Both the position numbers and the translations under genes were made by a program. Below are positions 1 through 3,633 of a stretch of DNA of 5,817 nucleotides, one piece after another (position 1 is the stretch's first letter; each line of letters opens with the position of its first letter). The notes below the pieces were generated by a model. That model searched no databases, was not told the DNA's origin, and saw nothing but the letters and a program-made list of their open reading frames with translations. This stretch comes from an uncultured Prosthecobacter sp. (GTDB taxonomy: Bacteria; Verrucomicrobiota; Verrucomicrobiia; Verrucomicrobiales; Verrucomicrobiaceae), in NCBI GenBank assembly GCA_947523045.1, contig CANNUR010000193.1, positions 1 to 5,817 on the forward strand, in the 5' to 3' direction.

Positions 1-2816
1 GTGTAAAGCTGGGTGACGGGTTTGCTGCCCTCGCTGACCGCGGGGCGGAACCAAAGCAGATCGCTGGCGCCGACCTCACCGCCGGCAAAGGCGAGTGTGC
101 CCAGGAAACTGGCGTTTTTGGTCGAGGCGCCGGGCGTGGGCAACTGGGCAAAGACCGGGGCCTCAGCGCCGGCGACCAGATAGCTGGAGGCCGTGATCTT
201 GCTGCCGTCGGCCAGCAACCCCGCGAGCTTGAGGGTGCCGTTGGCGAGCAATGTCAGACTCGTGTAACCGGCCCCCTGCGGGTAGCTGGAAGCTGGGCGG
301 TCGGGCGTCTGGGTTTTCGACGGCAGGGCGACCGTGTAGAGGCCCTGGCGCCCGGCGGCATCAAGCAGATCGGCCGCGACCGGCTCGGTTTTGCTGTGGG
401 CGGGCGGCTGGGCCAGCCCCGAGCTGACCGCGTCGCCCGGACCGGTCACCTGCATGGCCAGGCCGTTGTCATCCCAAGTCATGGTCATCTGGCGGTCGAG
501 GAAGTCGAGGGCGGGCAAGCGCATTTTGCCGTGCTGGAACCAGACGCTGCCATCGCCCTGCAGCAGGGCGACAAAGCTGACGACCCTGCCATCCATGGTG
601 ACCCTGCCACTCAGGCTGCCCTTGGCCGCGGTGAGCGTGCCATTGACCCAACCGACGGTGCCATTGCTGGCCGCCGTGCCTTGCTCCGGCAGCAGCAGGC
701 CCTGATAGGCCGATTTGGGACCACCGGCAAGAACCGGGAAGGGATTGGCGACGAAGACGGCCGTCAGGCCGGGCACATCGGTTTCCGGCATGAGGAAGGA
801 GGCGACATTGCCACGAACTACCGCATTCTCGGGCAGGCCGCTCCAGTGGCTGAACACATGGTCTTTTTTCGGTGTCGCTGTCAGCACAAGTCCCGTGCCC
901 GGCAGCACCATGGAGCGCTGCACCGCCTCGCCCTTGGGTCCGAGCGGAGTGGCATGGGCGGCGATGTCGGCTTTCAAAACCACCAAGCCTGCCGTGTCCG
1001 CTGCAACCGTCTCGGGCACGTCGCGGGTGAGGGTGAGCCAGGCGCGGCGCAGGAAGATGAAGTCGCGCTCGACGGTGGTACTGTTGCCGCGCAGGTCCCA
1101 GGCGGTCACTTCAAGGGTGTTGGCCCCCTCGACAGGCGACACTTCCAAGCTGAACGGCACGGCCGGCGGCCGCAGGTTGTCGCCGAGTTCGGCGAGCAGC
1201 GGGTCGGCGCCGTTGAGGCGGATCTCGACGCGGGCGATGCCGCGGGCGTCCTCGGCCTTGCCGGTGACGAGCAGGGGCAGGCCCTGGCTGATGGGTTTGC
1301 TGGAAGCCGCGGGGGTCAGCAGGGTGAGTTTGGGGGCAAGGTCATCGTTGGCCAGGATCTGGACACTGGCGGTGGTGAACGCGCCGGCGAGGGTGGCGCC
1401 TTCGGCCGGGGCCTGCAAATTGGCGGTAAACCACTTGTTGGGCATGGCCGCGGCACCCATCAGCAGCGGCACGTCCACGGTCTTGCTGGTTTCCCCCTCG
1501 GCGAACTCGATGACGGTCGAGCCGTTGGCGGGCGGGGTGTAATCGACATTGGCGACGGCAGCGGCAAAGGGCGGATTGCCAGGGTGCGCGGTGCCGTCCT
1601 GAAGACTGAAAACGACGGCGGCGGGCACGGTGGCCGAGCGCGTGATCGTCAGGGTGACAGTGGCCGTGCCCTGCACGACGGTGTAAACCGGCGCGTCAAA
1701 GCTGAAGTCGAGGTCGGGCGGTGAGAAGAAGAAGGTGGCGCTGCCGGTCTCGATGCCGCAGGGCCGGGAGACGGTGAGGGTGAGCGAGCCGGGGGCCGAG
1801 GCCACGACTTGATGGTTGAGCAGGCGGCCGGCAACGAAGCTCGGGGTCGTGCCGGCGCCTGAGGCAAGGTTTTCCGGCACGCTGGCAGCAAGCTCCGCAT
1901 TCCCATCGTAAGTGGTGAGAATCTCGCCATTGGCGTCGCGGGCACTGATGTGGAAGGTGAAGGGCTGCCCCTGCAGCGGCGTGCCGACCGCTTCCAGGGA
2001 GAAGTAGGCGAGCCCCGGGAAACCGGCAGAGAAGAGCGCCTCCGCGACCTCGGCCACGACCTGGGAACCGGTGAAGTGGACTTCGGCCGGACTGGCAGCC
2101 GCGGGTGCGGCAGGGCCGAGCAATTCCAGCAGCAGGGTAGGCGTGCCGGCGAGGGTTTCGTTGGTGGTTCCCGCCGCATTGAGCAGGCGCCCCAGATCAA
2201 ACAGGGCCTGATCGTCGAGGCCGTGATCGCCGACGACGGCGAAGAGCGGGTAGGGCGAGCCTGTGCGGGTCAGACGCATGACCAGGCCCTGGCTGCCGGC
2301 GAAGCAGCCGCCGGCGCTGACGCGCAACTGGCGCGACTCAATCACGAACGCCGTGTTCTCCGGGGTGGTGACCGCGATGAGGGGTGCCGGCGCGACCTCA
2401 TTCGGATCGCCGGTGGTGGCGTCGAAGGAGCGCGGCCGCACATGGTAGGTTGTGCCCGGCTGGGCGCCGGTGATCCTGGCGAGGACGACGCCCTTGCTGC
2501 GGGTCAGCTCCTGGAGCGCCCGGCGGGCGGCGCGTTGTTCGGCGCTGGTTTCGACCGCGAGCTCGTGCATGTCGAGCGGGAAGAACTCGACACCGAGCTC
2601 ACCGTTGAGGGGAACGGTGGCTTCCGCATCGGCGAAGAGATCGAGCCCGGGCCGGCCGTCGCCGTCGGTCTGCCAGTAGACATGGAACTGACCGGCATCG
2701 ACGTTGCCGATCTGGCCCTGGGTGAGTTGGACCGCCGCGTGGACCGCGGGCGGGCCGAGACTCAGCAGGAGGCCGAGGAGGAGAGGTTTCATGAGGGCAA
2801 GGAGGGAAGATCTCAT
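1..2816 (-). CDS. Large exported modular surface protein (Fn3/Ig-like, Calx-beta, InlB-like and terminal twin modules), 3' end outside window
   Basis: The frame is open from ATG 2816 to the left edge: at least 938 codons and no stop. Visible modules are: signal peptide 1-27, with a Leu-rich core and cleavage likely after VHA; an Fn3-like sandwich at about 28-150 (FHVYWQTDGDG, GTTYHVRPRS); a region at 155-245 I cannot name; an invasin/Ig-like module at about 270-355 (ISARDANGEI, LTTYDGNAEL); a Calx-beta domain at about 376-492 (TATVTLTITRS, VDYTPP, FAEGETSKTVDV, ILANDD); an Ig-like module at about 508-590 (GANTLEVTAWDLRGNS); an InlB-type B-repeat module at about 592-692 (VFSHWSG, LTAVFVANPF); and two related terminal modules at about 703-797 and 825-935. 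The start overlaps the rhodanese stop as ATGA. An in-frame ATG at 2792 gives a shorter, cleaner signal peptide (MKPLLLGLLLSLG). Neither start has a Shine-Dalgarno sequence. The protein is probably secreted or surface-exposed with an adhesive or structural role. No catalytic domain is visible and the specific function is unknown. Calx-beta identity is good; the other module names are fold-level guesses. Confidence 0.88.
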   Translation of the reverse strand, partial: MRSSLLALMKPLLLGLLLSLGPPAVHAAVQLTQGQIGNVDAGQFHVYWQTDGDGRPGLDLFADAEATVPLNGELGVEFFPLDMHELAVETSAEQRAARRALQELTRSKGVVLARITGAQPGTTYHVRPRSFDATTGDPNEVAPAPLIAVTTPENTAFVIESRQLRVSAGGCFAGSQGLVMRLTRTGSPYPLFAVVGDHGLDDQALFDLGRLLNAAGTTNETLAGTPTLLLELLGPAAPAAASPAEVHFTGSQVVAEVAEALFSAGFPGLAYFSLEAVGTPLQGQPFTFHISARDANGEILTTYDGNAELAASVPENLASGAGTTPSFVAGRLLNHQVVASAPGSLTLTVSRPCGIETGSATFFFSPPDLDFSFDAPVYTVVQGTATVTLTITRSATVPAAVVFSLQDGTAHPGNPPFAAAVANVDYTPPANGSTVIEFAEGETSKTVDVPLLMGAAAMPNKWFTANLQAPAEGATLAGAFTTASVQILANDDLAPKLTLLTPAASSKPISQGLPLLVTGKAEDARGIARVEIRLNGADPLLAELGDNLRPPAVPFSLEVSPVEGANTLEVTAWDLRGNSTTVERDFIFLRRAWLTLTRDVPETVAADTAGLVVLKADIAAHATPLGPKGEAVQRSMVLPGTGLVLTATPKKDHVFSHWSGLPENAVVRGNVASFLMPETDVPGLTAVFVANPFPVLAGGPKSAYQGLLLPEQGTAASNGTVGWVNGTLTAAKGSLSGRVTMDGRVVSFVALLQGDGSVWFQHGKMRLPALDFLDRQMTMTWDDNGLAMQVTGPGDAVSSGLAQPPAHSKTEPVAADLLDAAGRQGLYTVALPSKTQTPDRPASSYPQGAGYTSLTLLANGTLKLAGLLADGSKITASSYLVAGAEAPVFAQLPTPGASTKNASFLGTLAFAGGEVGASDLLWFRPAVSEGSKPVTQLY
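12..710 (-). other. Two related C-terminal beta-rich modules, PVC-type surface protein ending
   Basis: Residues about 703-797 (YQGLLLPEQ, GTLTAAKGSLSGRV, MDGRVVSFVA) and about 825-935 (YTVALPSK, GAGYTSLTLLANGTLKL, LLADGSKITASSY, LLWFRPA) share one layout: an aromatic 'Y..(L/A)LP' strand, a Gly-rich turn, a 'GTL.L.G...DG..' hairpin and a strand pair. I recognise this pairing from the C-termini of many large secreted proteins of Verrucomicrobiota. Its function is not known to me. The second copy has probably not finished at the window edge, so the protein likely runs on further. Confidence 0.6.
741..1043 (-). other. InlB-type B-repeat-like module segment
   Basis: Residues about 592-692 hold the pattern of divergent InlB B-repeat modules, namely 'GTGLVLTATPKKDHVFSHWSG' (given here in two adjoining pieces: GTGLVLTATP and KKDHVFSHWSG), then an FLMPE strand and the closing strand LTAVFVANPF. 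In other bacteria these modules form beta-grasp-like stalk units in secreted proteins. This copy is single, carries a longer N-terminal stretch than a minimal repeat, and leads straight into the terminal twin module. The assignment rests on motif resemblance only. Confidence 0.6.
1341..1691 (-). other. Calx-beta domain segment
   Basis: Residues about 376-492 of the large mosaic protein carry the hallmark order of Calx-beta modules: an initial strand rich in V and T (TATVTLTITRS), a 'VDYTPP' turn, an acidic 'FAEGETSKTVDV' strand, an 'NKWFTANLQAP.GATL' strand and a terminal 'VQILANDD'. In known members (Na/Ca exchangers, integrin beta-4, many bacterial adhesins) the acidic turns and terminal D-D can bind calcium. 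Calcium binding here is inferred from the family. Exact boundaries are approximate. Confidence 0.78.
2736..2816 (-). other. Signal peptide coding segment of the large mosaic protein, with two candidate starts
   Basis: ATG 2816 begins MRSSLLALMK and ATG 2792, eight codons later, begins MKPLLLGLLLSLG. Both run in frame through a Leu-rich core to PPAVHA, followed by AVQ; the V-H-A motif suits signal peptidase I cleavage. There is no Cys at the +1 position, so this is not a lipoprotein. The first start is favoured by the ATGA overlap with the upstream gene. The second is favoured by the classic short Lys-then-Leu layout. The mature protein is the same either way. Confidence 0.75.
2813..2816 (-). 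promoter_or_regulatory. ATGA stop/start overlap between rhodanese and large mosaic gene
   Basis: The rhodanese stop TGA (2815-2813) shares bases with ATG (2816-2814) of the next gene. Such overlaps usually mean translational coupling by termination-reinitiation, which fits the absence of a Shine-Dalgarno motif before this ATG. If the downstream ATG at 2792 is used instead, the spacing becomes 20 bp. Confidence 0.6.
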
Positions 2817-3610
2817 TGGGGCTGCACGGGCGGCGGAACGAGTTCGGGATCGAGGGTGACGGGCGCGCTGCCGCCCTGGCGGCCGAGGCCGGGCCGGCCC
2901 TCGCGACGAAGAATGTCCTCGCCACCGGCGAGCACGACGACGCGTTCGTAGCCCATGGCGCGGATGCGTTCGGCGGTCTGCTGGGCGGACTGGTGGTCAT
3001 CGTCGACGACCACGAAGAGCGAGGGAGCGCGGCGGAAGCCGCGGCCCTGTTCCTTGAGGGCGCGCAGTCGCACCGCCGGGTTGCTGACGGTGGTGGCCTT
3101 GGGCAGGTGGCGTTTGCGAAACTCCGCCAGGTTGACGCGCGGCTTGCCCGTCACCGCCTGCGTCTTGCGCACATCGACGAGAACCACGCCCTCGCCGCGG
3201 GTGGCTTCGAGTTCCTGGTAAGTGATGGTTTTCGGTTGGTCGGGCGTGATCCGGCGGGTGTCGGCGCTGACATTGGTGAAGGTTTTCCAGGCAGCGTAAC
3301 CTCCCTCCAGCGGCTCGGCCTGGATGCCGGGCTTGGCATTGAGGGCGGCGACGCAGTCGGCGCCGTAGGTCGACCCCAGACCGTCGCAGTAAGCAATCAC
3401 GCGACCGAGCGGCGGCAGGCGTTTGCCGGCGACAAGCTGGTGCGGCAGGTTGATGGCGCCGGGGATGTGGCTGCGCTGGTAGTCATCGGTACCGCGCAGG
3501 TCGACGACCGTGACCTTGGCACCGCCTTTGAGCAGGCTGTCGAGCTGCTCGGGCGTGGCGCCGTGCAGGCCGGTCGCAGCAAGGCACAGGAAAAGGATGA
3601 AGTGTTGCAT
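2813..3610 (-). CDS. Exported tandem rhodanese-domain protein
   Basis: This is a complete 265-residue gene with a hydrophobic N-terminus (MQHFILFLCLAATGLHG) and probable cleavage near residue 17 or 18, so the product should act outside the cytoplasm. Cys9 lies inside the hydrophobic core and is not in a lipobox. Rhodanese domain 1 is at about 19-115, with VDLRG (36-40), HIPGAINLP (48-56), the active-loop candidate YCDGLGS with Cys75, and LEGGYAAW (101-108). Domain 2 is at about 128-240, with VLVDVRK (143-149), HLPKA (168-172), VVVDDDHQSA where Asp203 aligns with the catalytic Cys, and VLAGGEDIL (226-234). The tail after 240 is low-complexity and Pro-rich. Active rhodaneses carry persulfide sulfur on that cysteine; whether this loop is competent is unproven because it differs from the usual CRxGxR. 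The gene starts 23 bp after the propeller gene and its TGA overlaps the next ATG. No Shine-Dalgarno sequence precedes it. The rhodanese fold is confident; substrate and partner are unknown. Confidence 0.92.
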   Translation of the reverse strand: MQHFILFLCLAATGLHGATPEQLDSLLKGGAKVTVVDLRGTDDYQRSHIPGAINLPHQLVAGKRLPPLGRVIAYCDGLGSTYGADCVAALNAKPGIQAEPLEGGYAAWKTFTNVSADTRRITPDQPKTITYQELEATRGEGVVLVDVRKTQAVTGKPRVNLAEFRKRHLPKATTVSNPAVRLRALKEQGRGFRRAPSLFVVVDDDHQSAQQTAERIRAMGYERVVVLAGGEDILRREGRPGLGRQGGSAPVTLDPELVPPPVQPQ

Positions 3611-3633
3611 GGGACAAAGAGGTGTGGCGGGGT
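3611..3633 (-). other. 23-bp intergenic spacer without Shine-Dalgarno motif
   Basis: This is the only noncoding stretch in the window. On the minus strand it is C-rich and T-rich (ACCCCGCCACACCTCTTTGT, then CCC, then the ATG). It contains no AGGAG-like motif, no inverted repeat and no promoter-like boxes. The rhodanese is therefore most likely read from the transcript of the propeller gene and started by a leaderless-like, S1-assisted or coupled mechanism. Confidence 0.6.

Noticed and set aside
396..1724. 442-codon plus-strand open frame as a gene
   Set aside because: It lies entirely opposite a minus-strand frame with a signal peptide and recognisable domains. Its own translation is Gly/Arg-rich and shows no domain.
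1649..2200. 183-codon minus-strand frame rich in Ser, Pro and Arg
   Set aside because: It is an out-of-phase frame inside the large mosaic gene. The in-phase frame gives coherent Ig-like and Calx-beta modules across the same bases.
1950..2951. 333-codon plus-strand open frame
   Set aside because: It is antisense to both the mosaic protein and the rhodanese C-terminus, spans a gene boundary and has low-complexity composition.
3584..3610. Lipoprotein signal on the rhodanese because of Cys9
   Set aside because: The residues before Cys9 (L-F-L) do not form a lipobox, and the cysteine lies within the hydrophobic core and too near the N-terminus.
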